From: Gonatopus flavifemur
Taxonomy: Eukaryota > Arthropoda > Insecta > Hymenoptera > Dryinidae
Length of the DNA stretch: 64,000 nucleotides
Reading direction: 5' to 3'
Assembly (NCBI GenBank): GCA_018340375.1
Contig: JAFFJZ010000084.1
Location: 124,001 to 188,000 of the forward strand
Shown here: piece by piece, positions 22,560-34,661 of the stretch
Layout: each line of letters starts with the position of its first letter
Position numbering within the stretch: the first letter of the stretch is position 1
Program-made: the position numbers and the translations under genes
Notes under the pieces: model-generated
The model's database searches: none
What the model was told of the DNA's origin: nothing
What the model saw: only the letters and a program-made list of their open reading frames with translations

Positions 22560-24575
22560 TTGATTTTAAGAAAGCTCTATACGACTCGACTTCAGCTTTG
22601 TCTGCGAAACTTTACTCTATCACTTCTTTTAATAGCTCACAAGTGCAAGAAGTCCTCAATTTCGCTCCCGATTATGCTTGTAGTGGTTTTCTTGACGTTA
22701 TCAAAGCTAAAGCAATATCACTCTTTGAAAACTTCAGAGGTCCAGAACAAGATGTTCAAGACTTACTTGAAATGTTTTCTTCAGTTCAAGGTGCTTCAAA
22801 CGGATTGAGAACTGAAAATCAGAGATTGGATGCTTTAGAAAAGAGCAATTGTTTTATTCGTTCTGAGTCCTATCGTATAGGGGAAAGTGAAACATTGAAT
22901 TATGTTAACGGAATGCCTATTAGGACCCAAATAGAACCGACAGGACAATTTATAAGTATAAACCTAACTCTACAGCATTTTCTCGAATTGCCAGGTGTTT
23001 CAAATGCTATCCTTGATAACTTTCGAGAACTAGAACAAAGTGATATATTCTCAAACATTATTCAAAGTCCTTTGTGGAGAAGGGTCAAAACTACTCATTT
23101 TCAAAATCGCTTCGTTCTTCCTTTAGTGTTTTATTTTGACGACGTAGAACCAATAATCAAACTGGTTCTCATTCAGGTGATCATAAGTCTTATGTCTTCA
23201 TTAGAGAATGTTTTTGTTGCGTCAGTGTTTCACACCGATGACAGGCACTTTGGCAATAAGGAAACATTTCGTCCTATTTTGAAAGACCTAGAGGACTTGG
23301 AAACCAATGGTATTTGTGTTGAAGCAGGAGGACAAGTGTATACAATTTTTTTTTCTCTCTGTCTCCTAATAGGAGATCATAAGGCCATCAATGGTATGAC
23401 AGGATTTGTGGAATGTTTTAGGGCGAATCATTTTTGTCGTATATGTAAAGAACATAGGATTATTACTCCAAGTCAGTTACGAGAAAATCGGGATATGCTG
23501 AGAGATCCCATCAATTATGCTGAGGATCTTCTCCAAAATGATTACTCACTCACTGGTGTGAAAGAAAAATGTGTGTGGAACCAGTTGAATTCTTACCATC
23601 GTACTGTTAATGTTGCCCTGGATTTTATGCATGATTTTCTGGAAGGCGTGTGCCATTACGACTTGTGTGCAATTCTTATTCGGCTCTTACTTGAAGGATA
23701 TTTCACCTTAGAGACTTTGAATGAACGTGTACAATTTTCTGATTATGGTTTCGAGTCGGGTAACAAAGTTACAGTAATTACAATGGAGCACCTTCGTAGA
23801 GAAAAATTTAAAAATGACGGCATCTGAAATGTTTTGTTTCATTCGGAATCTGGGTTTGATGATTGGAGATGTAATTCCTGCGGGCAATGAGGCATGGAAA
23901 TTATATATATTGCTCGTGGAAATTATAGACATTATTGTAACACCGTATGTTCCAAAAGAGACAGCCACATATCTCTCCACTTTGATCGCCGAACATCATG
24001 AAATTTATCAATCCACTTTTGATAAAACATTAAAACCGAAACACCATTTTATGGTTCATATACCTAGAATAATGATGTTGATTGGACCTTTAATCCACAT
24101 CTGGTGCATGAGGATGGAAGGAAAGCATAGACCAGTTGTCAAAATCAGTGCAAAATCTCATACTTGCAGGAAAAACATGCCCCTTACTACGGCTCTTAGA
24201 TACTCCCTCACTAATAGTGCGAGGTTCCTTGCAAAAAAGGGATTCCCATCAGATGTTGCGTTTCATCATATTGAAACAAATATTCAAGACACTGAAGACT
24301 TTATTGAATTCCGAATTGTTTTACCAACTAACTATATCAATTCTTCATGTGTTCGAAAAGTGAATATATGCGGCACAGAATATAAGCGTGACATGGTATT
24401 AGTGTTGAGTTATAGCAATGACTTGCCTCTATTTGGATTATTACATTGGATAGTGAAACCATTAGATGAAAATGAAAAAGTCTGGTTCCCTTTGTCTGGT
24501 ATTCAGACTATTGGTTTTAATGAACATTTGCACAGCTATGAAATTGAACCTACTATCGAATGGTTTTTTTTTTAA
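22560..24575 (+). pseudogene. CMC/EnSpm-like DDE transposase core (YFDD...GDH...MHDFLEG family)
   Basis: Two overlapping frames (22598-23827 and 23814-24575) form one protein of about 660 residues with a one-base shift in an A-rich run near 23812. Likely catalytic positions are D in FYFDDVEP (about 23140), D in LLIGDHKAINGM followed by the zinc pair CRICKEH (about 23380-23450), and E in ALDFMHDFLEGVCHYDL (about 23635). A D followed by CxxC and then an MH...EG box is the layout of CMC-type (CACTA/EnSpm-like) transposases. Behind YFDDVEP the usual glycine-serine-histidine box appears only in another frame (N-Q-T-G-S-H-S-G, about 23148-23172), so there is a second, compensated frame disruption. 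The ATG at 22598 is internal; coding sense begins upstream at about 22560. The zinc-finger start at 13692 is the probable 5' part. The fold and superfamily are inferred. Confidence 0.68.
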
Positions 24576-26464
24576 TATAAGCAACTCCTTTCTTTTCATC
24601 CAAGTAAGTGCCGAACGGGCGCAGATGGTTCGCTATATGTCACATTCCGACATGAATTATAATTTTGAACTTTCATGGTTTTTGTAATTAAAAAATTTTC
24701 AGAATAAAGTGACCATATTATGATATATTCTAATATGATGTTTAGTTCTATTCTTACGAACCCATTTCTTACAGGACCAATATCATCTGTGAATATGTTG
24801 TATAACATATTTTGTAGATATGCATTATGTATCTTCTAGATAATGCATCAATCGGATATGTAATGAAGATTCAAAACATGAACATTTTGAGATATCTATG
24901 TTGATTAGGTAACATTGGAGAATGTAATGGAAAGAATATTGAACCGTCGATTGAAAAGAAAGTATGATACGAGCGGAAAAAATTCGTCTTGGGAATGACT
25001 AAAGCTAAGTTCGTTTAGTGGTGTCCCAAATTATCCCAACTTGCTACAAGTATTTTGGAGTCGCTATTTCCATTTATAGAAACGGAATATGATTGTTTTC
25101 GTACAAGTTGGAACAACTCAGAACACGTAGAACGAACGAACCTTATGCTTCACAATAAAGTGAGACCAAATTAATGTTGTGAGGTTATGTACCATATACT
25201 ATTATCAGGATTACTGTACTTTCTATCAATTGATAACAGAATTCTGTGACTTCTTATTGAAAGTACTTTTGTTGATGAAATCTGATGCATAATCTCACAA
25301 TGTAAATTTGTCCTCACTTCACAAACATTTATAGGAAAGTATACTGAAATGATCTAGAGGGAAGCATACTCAGAGCGTTTAGAGGAAAACATGCTGAAAC
25401 TAATCAGAGGAAAGCAGGCCATGATGGGTTGTTAGAGGATTTGCCTGTACAGGCCAGAGGAAGTACTAGCCTCATATTATAGAGGAAAATAAACTGTACA
25501 TCAGTGGGGAATACTAATGGTTAGTATATGATTTTTTCGGTGTGCAATTCGGTCTGCTATTTAGATATTCGTGTTTTCAGAAACACCCGGAAAAAAATCA
25601 ATCCTGCAACGATCTGAAGTATTATTCCGTAGGTTATCTTTAATGTATCTATGCCAGATCTGAACGTTAGTGGAACTAAACAGATTATTACTATGAATAT
25701 ACTATATCGTTGCCGTCATTTGTTAATCTTGTGTTGATTTATTGGTATTCCCCCCATAACTTTACAAGTAGACTACCTTCACGGTATCGTTCTCGCAACT
25801 ATGCGATATTGTTCCATGCGTGACATTTTTTCTCCGTGCATGTTGAAAATTCCGAAACTCAGTCACGAAGATCCCGATCCACATTTTCCAACGGGAAAAT
25901 CATATCAGCTCTTGGTCGAGATCATCGGTATGTTTTTTCAACGGTCGGATTTTTGGACACCCCGTATGTTACAGCTGTGTGTGCAATTTATCGTGCCTCA
26001 GGATAAAGAAAAATTTATTTTCCCTAGATACCATCGGAATGCCATCTAGTCATTTGGTACGAACATTCAAAATTAGTCCATGAACAGCATATATTTTTTT
26101 CAAAAAAACAAAATTCCGTTTCCGAAATATTGAAAACAAACTTTTTTTTCTTACGTGAAAATTTTGAAAGTCTGATCACATGTTTGAATGAAACATCAGT
26201 GTAAAGATTGTAGAAAAGTGAAAATAATGACTCCAAGTTCAACCCCGCAGGTCGAGTAGTTTTGGAGATACAGCATTTTGAAAATTGCCATACCCTTCAT
26301 TTCAAGAGAATTTTGGATTATAATAACTCCAGAACAAAAAATCAAAAAATTCTCAAACTCAACATTTTTCATGCACATGACTATTACTATTGGTGGAATA
26401 AATATCATGAATTTCTGAGATGTCGAATTTAGATCGTTGGTCGAGTTGACATGAAATTACCCTA
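24576..26464. other. No supported gene
   Basis: An 82-residue frame at 25801-26049 (MRYCSMRDIFSPCML...) matches nothing recognised. Around 25355-25500 the phrase AGAGGAAA recurs irregularly. A hairpin or terminator for the preceding pseudogene is not evident. Confidence 0.4.
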
Positions 26465-26690
26465 CGATGAAGATGCCCATGTGAAAAAATCAGATATAAC
26501 CATGCATAAACTAGGCATGATCTATGTGTGGAAATGGGCTTACAAAAACTATACATGTTCAAATGACTCACTTTTGTCAAATGAGTCATTTGAACATATA
26601 TAGTTTTTGTGAGCCCATTTCCACACATAGATTATGCCTAGTTTATGTATGGTTATATCCAATTTTTTTACATGGTGGTCTATTCTTCAG
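26465..26690. repeat. Large hairpin with about 100-base arms
   Basis: ACTAGGCATGATCTATGTGT near 26510 pairs with the reverse of 26620-26650, and pairing runs outward to about 26470 and 26690 with increasing mismatch. The two arms meet at about 26573 almost without a loop. No target duplication was found. Confidence 0.7.
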
Positions 26691-27411
26691 ATTCTCAACG
26701 CATATAGCTATAAGGAAAAGGATATGGGATATATCTGTATCTTGGAAAGATATTGGATGAGCTTTCATATCAAACATTCCGTACATCATTTAGCTTTGTG
26801 CTTTGTTGCAGAATTTTTTATACTCAGATTATTGACAGGTGGCCATACGGAGAATGCAAAGCAAATCTGGATGAAAACCAATAGATTCCGTTTCAGAAAG
26901 CGGCCGGAATAGAGAGCAGAGCCGAGCAAAGCCAAGCAAAATCAGACAAGTCCCAGTCCGATTTTTGTCACGAGGATTTTCTGCTTTTCATCCGGATTTT
27001 CCTGACGTTGTCCGTAGGGTATTCTTTCAAACTATACTTTGTACAAAGTGAACTAATCTGAAGAATTCTCGACAAAGGAGCTCATAAAATATTTTCCCAA
27101 GGTAGATGATGTGAATTGAAGAATTCGGAAGTTGTGAATTTCTCCTAGAAAACTGGGAATTCCTGAGCAGTCAAATTTCTATTGTTCCAATAATTCATTC
27201 AAGTCTGATAACGTCTTCAATGGCTCATCTTCGATTGAATAGATTTCTGAGCAGTTGACCATAGATGCATTAGCCCATTATAGCCCATGGGCAAACCAGC
27301 AGGAATAATGGAGAAATCAATATTGGAATGAGGACAAGGGTGGGAAAGACGATTTTTCATGGGAAAAAACCGGGTCTGCTAATTGTTTAAACAATTATTG
27401 TTCAAGCAATT

Positions 27412-27845
27412 TGGTAGGAAATGGGAAGGAGACAGCGGAAAATTGATGGGAATTACCGATAGAAAATTGTTGAAAAATCCAAGATGTCGTAGAAATGGAA
27501 AGTGAACGAAGGAGTGCCAGAATGCTTCTCTGTTCGTTATTGAATGAACTGCGGACACTGAATTTAGGAGCACAATTCACAAACTTCTTTATTCAGTCCA
27601 AATTACATTTAGTGGATTAATTCGCCCGATCACGAGAATAGTAGAGGAGGAGGGGCGTAAACCCGGAGAAAAAAATATATACCCGTCTCGTAAGAATTTC
27701 CACGCGCTTCTCGTTGATTTGGCGGGATTCCTCGCTACTGGAAGGGCAGGTGGGAGGGATACGAACTGCCAACGGTTCCACCAAGCTACTCGGTCCACCT
27801 GACTTCCCCGATAACAGAACGCACTATCCCACACAAACCCAAACA
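27412..27845 (-). repeat. BEL 3' LTR
   Basis: Same length as the 5' LTR and about 99% identical; the differences are near 27615, 27639, 27682 and 27804. It abuts the CAATT target duplication on its outer side. Confidence 0.95.
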
Positions 27846-27862
27846 TGCCGCCCGCCTCGTCG
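27846..27862 (-). promoter_or_regulatory. BEL polypurine tract
   Basis: On the minus strand GACGAGGCGGGCGGCA lies immediately before the TGTTTGGG start of the 3' LTR. A purine-rich run at exactly this position primes plus-strand DNA synthesis in LTR elements. It is interrupted by two pyrimidines. Confidence 0.6.
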
Positions 27863-27959
27863 TTGACGAAATACCTTCCTGAAACATGCATAAGGAAAGA
27901 ACAAAGAACAAAAAAAATTAAAATAAAACCCAAGAAAGATAGAGAACCAGAGGAAGACG

Positions 27960-29288
27960 CTACGAAGCGACTTGAATGTTCGGCTCAGCCACCACTGGTA
28001 ATGGACTGAGGCGTGAAATCGATCGCCGCAGAGTGCTGCTCGCGGTGCGCACATCCGCCACCCGAATCAGCCCATCCTTCCCTGGATATACGTGGATGAC
28101 ACGGCCGAGGGGCCACTTCGAAGGAGGATAACGTTCATCCTGAATCAGCACAAGTTGTCCTACAGAAAAATTCTCCACCGTAGACCTCCATTTCGACCGC
28201 TGTTGGAGATGATGAAGGTATTCCCTGCTCCAACGCGTCCAAAAATGTTGAGTCATGTTCTGAACCAACTTCCACCGTGCAAGAGGAGTCACATCCACCT
28301 GCGGTGATTCCGGTACAGTGAACAGTGAGGATCCAATCAAAAGGTGCGCAGGTGTGAGCGCCGACAAATCTTCCAAGTCCGAGGATAGAGGACACAGAGG
28401 TCTCGAGTTGAGGCAAGCTTCCACTCGCACCGTCACCGTCGAGAACTCCTCGAACGTCAACCTTGAATCACCGACTACCCGTCGTAAGTGAAACTTGACC
28501 GCCTTAACTCCTGCCTCCCAGAGCCCACCAAAATGTGGGGACCCAGGTGGAATGAATCGCCAATCAACCCTGTCGTTGGCAAGTGTGGAAGCCAGATCCT
28601 TATAGAATTGTGACGATGCAGCGAAGAGAGCCCGCAGTTCAGTATCGGCACCCCGAAACGTCGTGCTGTTGTCACTCCAAAGTTCCCTGCATAGACCACG
28701 TCGACCCGAAAAACGGCGGAAAGCAGCCAGTAAAGCCTGAGTGCTACAATCACTCACCACCTCCAAATGTACGGCTTTGGAAACGAAGCAAACGAATATA
28801 GCCAAATAGCCCTTGTATGATTTTGATCCTCGGCCTGGAGAAAACCGTATCTGGAATGGGCCCGCGTAATCTACCCCCGCAGTTGGAAAGGGCCGGTCAG
28901 GGCGGACTCGATTACTAGGGAGATCGCCCATCTTCTGTGATCCCAACTGTGGACGGACCCGAGCGCAACGCACACAACGATGAATGTGGGATTTGACCAA
29001 TCGCCCGTGTCCCAAGATCCAAACTCGTCCCTGCAAGAGACTTCGTGTCAGCGTGGCGCCACCATGCAATGTATCCAAATGAGCCTTGGCCACGTACAAT
29101 GAACTAAGATGAGACTCCTTAGGTAGAATCGGAGGATGTTTGCCATCGAAAGTCAGTTGCGAGAAAGAAAGCCTGCCCCCTACGCGGATAATCCCATGAT
29201 CGTCGATATAAGGATCCAGACGGCGGAGGGCACTCCGGGATGTTACAGTGCCGGTAGCAGAAAGAGTCTTCAGCTCGTCCCTGAAAAT
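27960..29288 (-). pseudogene. BEL pol, integrase part (out of frame with upstream pol)
   Basis: Integrase inserts the DNA copy into the genome. The frame is open from the frameshift at about 29280-29288 to the stop at 27960. The zinc domain shows the H pair around HLDTLHGG and the pair CVRCARV. The catalytic core shows D in GVDYAGPF, D in LWSDNSTTFRGAD and E in PHFGGLWEAGVKAVK. The C-terminal region after LTPAHLLIG matches the extra domain common in BEL/Pao integrases and ends near SISRLSPLPVV. The internal ATG at 29099 is not a true start, since the protein is normally part of the pol polyprotein. All three catalytic residues are present, so only the frame break upstream disables it. Confidence 0.92.
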
Positions 29289-32200
29289 GTATTTGTTGAA
29301 CGGGGCCGATCAACCTCCTTTTGGCGTCGTCCAGTTCTTCAGTGGTCAGGTAGTTCGGTGCTGAAGTTAACTCCTTTCTACATAATTTAGCGAATCGTAA
29401 GCAATATGCCACGACCCGATGCAACCTAGTCCAGGAAGAGAATCGAAACAATGAGTCATCCTCAGGTTTCGGAACCGAAGAGACAGCGGCAGTGAGAACT
29501 GGCGTAATTTCTTCGCCGGGAGCGTCTAGGTTTCCGGATAGATCTGCGGAAGGCCAGGTATTTGACGAAAGTTGAAGCCAGGGTGGTCCACGCCACCATA
29601 AGAGAGATTGAGATAAGTCCCTGGGTAAAAGTCCGCGTGTAGCCAAGTCGGCCGGATTCTCACGAGTGTTTACATAACGCCACGATGCGGATGGAAGAGA
29701 CGTCCGGATGAATGATGCACGATTGGCGATACAAGTTTTCCACGAACTTGGATGACGACGAAGCCAGGCCAAGACGACTTGACTGTCTGACCAACAAAAA
29801 ACGGGCATCGAAGCGAAACTCTCGGAAGAACGGACTCGACCTACCAAACGAGCCAACAGCTCTGCAGCGCACAACTCCAATCGGGGAATGCTGACCGTTT
29901 TCACCGGCACAACCTTGGTCTTAGAAATGAGCAGCGATGCTTTGATGTCCCTATCGGAATTGACCACCCTTAAATATATCGCTGCAGCATATGCCCGTGA
30001 TGATGCATCGGCAAACCCGTGGAGCTCATATTCTGCAACCGCCAAGGAACAGCCGATCCACCTGTCAATCTTGATATCGCGGATGGGGGGGAGTTCCCGG
30101 GTATATTCTTCCCAACGTGTCGCAATGCCGTCCGGAACCGGACTGTCCCAGCCTTCACCTGAGATCCAGATATCCTGCATTAAAATCTTTCCGACAACCG
30201 TAATAGGCGCGATCCACCCCATGGGATCGAAAATGCGAGAGATGCCGGATAATATGGTTCGCTTCGTGGGAGTAACCTGTGGGTTGAAGGTCGAATCGGA
30301 ACGAAAGCTTAAGGAATCTGAAGAAGGCAACCAGATAATGCCCAATGCTGCCACCGGGTCTCCCAAGTTCACCATGTTGACCCCGGCTCCCGAGATATGC
30401 ACCTGAGAATCATCCCTAAGAATAGCTGAGTGGTTTGCTGCCCACTTGCCCAGTTCAAAACCACCCGCAGTCAAAAGATTCACGAGCTGATCTTTCGCTT
30501 TGAGCGCTCCGAATATATCATCTGCCCCCGAAAGAACATCGTCTACATAAGATTCATGGAGAATGCATCTCGACCCAAGAGGGAAATCAGAACCCTCGTC
30601 TTCCACCAACTGATGAAGCACTCGAATTGCCAGAAATGGCGTGCAGGAGGTCCCATAAGTCACCGTCGTTAGCTGATAGTCCGTGACTGCATCCTCTCCT
30701 GGTGGCTGCCAAACTATTCGCTGCATAACCTGATCGTCAGGGTGTACCAAGATCTGCCGAAACATCTTGACGATGCCGGCTGTAAAAGCGAATCGATGTC
30801 GTCGCCAATTCAATAAGACCACCGTCAAATCGTTCTGCAACGCTGGACCTGATAACAAAAAATCATTCAAAGAATTTCCATCCCCATCGCGCCTTGATGC
30901 ATCGAAGACCACCCTCAGCTTCGTTACAATTCCATTGGATTGCACCACGCCATGATGAGGGAGGTACCAAGTGTTGATGGCTCTTGTCCCAGGGGTCGCC
31001 TTTTCCATGTGACCCAGACGATGATACTCCCCCAAAAATTTAGAGTATTGTTCAGACAGAGTCAAATCCCGGTCCAGTCTCCTCCGGACAGACGTAAGAG
31101 TTTTGAGGGCCGTCTCACGCATAGAGTTGGAGCCAGGCGGACAACCCCCCTTCCAAGGTAAACGCACCATATAACGGCCTCCAGGAACCCGAGAGAAATT
31201 CTCCTTGAAATTCCGCTCGCATTCTTCATCTTCGGGCTTAAGAGGAGACGTAATCCCAGCGGCTTCCTCCAATTCCCAAAAACGCCGCACCGCGCTCAAC
31301 AAATCCCGATCCAAGGAGCAATGTAATGATGAAGTGCTAAGCGAAGAAGATTGTTCCGCCCGCCATGACGGAACAGATGACATTCTCCCCGACAAAACCC
31401 AACCTAACGCTGTGTTCTGCGCGACGACGCCCGAATTCGGAATCCTTTTAACCCCTTCTCTGATGATCGATGCATAAGCATCCGCACCCAAAATAATGTC
31501 GATCTCCGAAGATTGATCGAAATGCGGATCGGCAAGCTCGATACCCTCGAGATCCTGTAAACAAAGTCCCAGAATTTCCCAGGACGGAACATTGCCCGTG
31601 AGTTTTGGCAAGATGTGAGCCTCTACAACCAATGAAAATTCAGGATTCACACGAGAAACCAAAGCAAAATTTGTATAAGAGCGTGCGCTTCCCAAAGAAG
31701 ACAACCCCACGCCAGACAGCGGTATACACGTCTTCTTTCGATTCAATCTGAGCGTCTGCGTAACTGCTTCGGTGATGAAAGAAATCTCCGATCCCTGATC
31801 CAATAGGCATCTCACAGCGACTGATTCCCCTCCAGGCCCACGCATTCCCACATGAGCTGTCGCCAAAAGTGTCGGACGTGCAAAGTAACTGGAATTCGCC
31901 ATAAGAACGCTCGCCCCACTCGGTTGTACGCTAGAAGTAGAACCGCCTCGAACTGGGACCTGGGACGATGATGATGCACTCTCGTGCTCGCCATCGGATG
32001 AATGAAGAAGCGAGTTGTGGCGCCTCCTACAAATCGTACACCTGCCCGCTGAGCGACAAGACTGTACTGGATGTTTCCCCAGACAGTTGAAACAAAGCCC
32101 CAAACGAGAGGCCACCCCTTTGCGCTCAGAAGCGGATTTCTCTTCAAATTCTCCACAGCCAGTGATATAGTGTTCACCTTGACAAAGCGAGCATCGCCTA

Positions 32201-32442
32201 ACAAATCCGGTGTTCCCAGCAGGAACCTGTGAGTGCAGCACCCTCGGACCCGAATGCTGAGCATTAAATTTCCCCTGCGGCTTCCGTGATGGGAAATGAG
32301 AAATGGTAGAGCCCCCAGATGTCCCAGCTGATCTTGTTTTAGGAGCGCTTTCTAAAGCCTCCAATGCCCTGATCCTAGTTTCAAGAAAGGTCTTCAATTC
32401 CTCGAAGGTAGAAAGCTCGGTTTCGGCCCCTTTCGTCGTTTC
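29119..32442 (-). pseudogene. BEL pol: zinc knuckles, protease, RT, RNase H
   Basis: This frame of about 1,100 residues continues in the same frame as gag after a TGA. Residues are numbered from the ATG at 32397. About 70-135 hold zinc knuckles (CSLCQGEHYITGC, then CFNCLGKHPVQSC and CTICRRRH). About 197 has the aspartic protease box LLDQGSEISF. About 430-650 is the reverse transcriptase, with the catalytic YVDDVLSG near 616. About 790 starts RNase H, with HGFADASSRAYAA, and a later SWSDSQVVLAW-like block (CWSDSQVV). The frame changes at about 29280-29288 before the integrase. The ATG at 32397 is simply the first after the stop. Both lesions look like point events in an otherwise well-kept element. 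Confidence 0.93.
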
Positions 32443-33237
32443 TCAATCACGACGCGACTGAGCATCCAACCTTTGAGACGTGAAATACACGGTGAGCGGA
32501 TCCCAAGTATCTGTGGAGCAGCCCAATGCCTTCAAAGCCTCCAACGATTCAGTCGTTGCGTTATAGATTCGACGCAGTTCGATCGATGATTCACTGGCAG
32601 CCGCTTTGATATTAGCAAATTCCGCAACATGAGAATTTACCAACAAACGCTTATTCTCGTATCTCCCGTTAAGCGTTTTCCACGCCAAATCGAAATTATC
32701 CTCTGTCACGGCGAGATTGTTCAGGAGTTGAGCTGGTTCCCCTACCAAGCACGTCTTCAAATGTTGCAATTTCTGAACCTCATCGATGTCTGTCCTACGA
32801 TTAATAATCGAATTGAACAGATCCCTAAAACTCCGCCACTGCTTAGAATCTCCTGAAAATTTTGGCAAATTTATGCGAGGCAACGCTGAACTATTCGCAG
32901 AACACATAGCCTGTCCCAAGTTACCCGCAGCTGCACCACCTCTCGTTTCGAAAAACGCCTTCCACTCCTTTAATACACCCAGCTGGTCCATGTAGCTCTC
33001 CTCTGCTTCGTTGTAAACATCATCCTTGAAATACGGTGCACCCTTGGTGTCTGCATTCTGGTACGCTAAGATTCGATAATGGCGAGGAACAAATTCCTCC
33101 CAAAGAGCATTTAATCTTTCCATCCGCGCTTCAATTAAACCCTTGGTAATATTACTCTCCCCCTTCTTCTTCAAGGTGACGACAATCCGCGTTAAAGAAT
33201 GATACGCTTGCATCTGCTCAACAATCAGACCCTCCAT
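32443..33237 (-). CDS. BEL gag (capsid/nucleocapsid part)
   Basis: The 264-residue product is the structural protein that packages the element's RNA. It starts MEGLIVEQMQAYHSLTRI, is helix-rich, and contains LPRINLPKFSGDSKQWRSF, the conserved block typical of BEL/Pao gag (DUF1759-like region), followed by HLKTCLVGEPAQLL. It ends RRD at a TGA (32443-32445), and the next frame resumes in phase with zinc knuckles and protease. In relatives gag and pol are usually one open frame, so the TGA is either a lesion or a readthrough site. A tryptophan codon differing by one base is the simplest origin. The ATG lies about 960 bases downstream of the primer-binding site, a long leader. Confidence 0.9.
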   Translation of the reverse strand: MEGLIVEQMQAYHSLTRIVVTLKKKGESNITKGLIEARMERLNALWEEFVPRHYRILAYQNADTKGAPYFKDDVYNEAEESYMDQLGVLKEWKAFFETRGGAAAGNLGQAMCSANSSALPRINLPKFSGDSKQWRSFRDLFNSIINRRTDIDEVQKLQHLKTCLVGEPAQLLNNLAVTEDNFDLAWKTLNGRYENKRLLVNSHVAEFANIKAAASESSIELRRIYNATTESLEALKALGCSTDTWDPLTVYFTSQRLDAQSRRD

Positions 33238-34197
33238 AATGAATGAATTTCACCAACGATCGAACCGAAATGATAGAAGAACACAATCGTGAAATATTCG
33301 TCACACGCACTGAGAGAATTTCACGAAAAAATGAGAGGATCGATGAGATGTAGAGACCTGAGAGGTTCGATACAAGAATTGATATGCGCGATGAACTGAA
33401 CGACGTTGAATTAATTTGTACGTAGGCGCAATTGAAACAATCAAGTCGAAAGCTTGATCGAAAATCAAACACGGATCGTACTCGAACGAAGCGAAAGAAG
33501 AAAATTCACGTTCGACTCAATGTACGAGTATCACAATAACGATCGTTCACCTGTATCAACCGATACGTAATATAAATCGAATTCTGAAATAATTTCAATT
33601 CTCATATGTAAGAATCATTCATCTCTGTATTGATCTACGATCGATGAATATTGATCTACGAACCCTTCTTTAAGCGAAGAATTCAATGAAATTTTCAAGA
33701 ATAACTCGAACCAGGATCAATTTATCTTATTAATTAATGACAAATCAATCGAATAGATCAATTTGAAGATACAAAGTACAACTTGCCTATTACTCCCGTG
33801 TTGAATGCGAGGAAGGATAATAAGAAGAAGTAGAAGAAGAAGAATAACGATGAGCGGAGAGTGTGAACGACGTCGCCGCGGGAGTGGGATGAGGAGGTCC
33901 CCCTCGAAGAGAACTATATGCTTGTAGACGAAGTAGCCAGCGGGGTAGATGAGAGAGGAGGGGAGGCTCCGTTCCAACTCGATGAAGAAGAACCAGCGGT
34001 CGCGTATAGATGAGCGGTGAAGTGGGAACGAGAGCAGGAGAGGTCGATGACGTCACTCACCGAACCACATGAATTCGCACTATATAGATGAAAAGCACGA
34101 TACTTTTCATCAATGTTAATCACATAAATGTTCACGCGAATCGAATTTTAATGTTTTTCAGCGTCCACGATCCCGAACGCGAACGAGCCAGAGAAGT

Positions 34198-34215
34198 ATC
34201 CGGCTCGAAGGACCA
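34198..34215 (-). promoter_or_regulatory. BEL primer-binding site for tRNA-Tyr
   Basis: On the minus strand TGGTCCTTCGAGCCGGAT lies 7 bases inside the 5' LTR. It is complementary over 18 bases to the 3' end of insect tRNA-Tyr including the CCA (recalled from Drosophila tRNA-Tyr). This is where the primer for minus-strand DNA synthesis would bind. Confidence 0.85.
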
Positions 34216-34222
34216 GAACTTA

Positions 34223-34656
34223 TGGTAGGAAATGGGAAGGAGACAGCGGAAAATTGATGGGAATTACCGATAGAAAATTGTTGAAAAATCCAAGATGTCG
34301 TAGAAATGGAAAGTGAACGAAGGAGTGCCAGAATGCTTCTCTGTTCGTTATTGAATGAACTGCGGACACTGAATTTAGGAGCACAATTCACAAACTTCTT
34401 TATTCAGTCCAAATTACATTTAGTGGATTAATTCGCCTGATCACGAGAATAGTAGAGGAGGAGAGGCGTAAACCCGGAGAAAAAAATATAGACCCGTCTC
34501 GTAAGAATTTCCACGCGCTTCTCGTTGATTTGGCGGGATTCCTCGCTACTGGAAGGGCAGGTGGGAGGGATACGAACTGCCAACGGTTCCACCAAGCTAC
34601 TCGGTCCACCTGACCTCCCCGATAACAGAACGCACTATCCCACACAAACCCAAACA
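34223..34656 (-). repeat. BEL 5' LTR (promoter-bearing)
   Basis: The 434-bp repeat starts TGTTTGGG and ends CCTACCA on the minus strand. Transcription of the element should start within it; a specific core promoter was not identified. Confidence 0.95.
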
Positions 34657-34661
34657 CAATT

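Larger units (their letters stand above)
27412..34656 (-). mobile_element. BEL/Pao LTR retrotransposon, complete, 5-bp TSD
   Basis: Two 434-bp LTRs (27412-27845 and 34223-34656) begin and end TG...CA and are flanked by the exact 5-bp duplication CAATT (27407-27411 and 34657-34661). Gag, protease, reverse transcriptase, RNase H and integrase are encoded on the minus strand in the BEL/Pao order. By eye the LTRs differ at only about four positions (roughly 1%), so insertion was recent. The coding region has one in-frame stop (32443-32445) and one frameshift (about 29280-29288). No envelope gene is seen after the integrase. Confidence 0.96.

Noticed and set aside
25801..26049. 82-residue frame as a small gene
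   Set aside because: No motif, no splice context and no neighbour support; left unassigned.
28092..31477. Plus-strand frames across the BEL element
   Set aside because: Antisense shadows of gag-pol with no recognisable domains.
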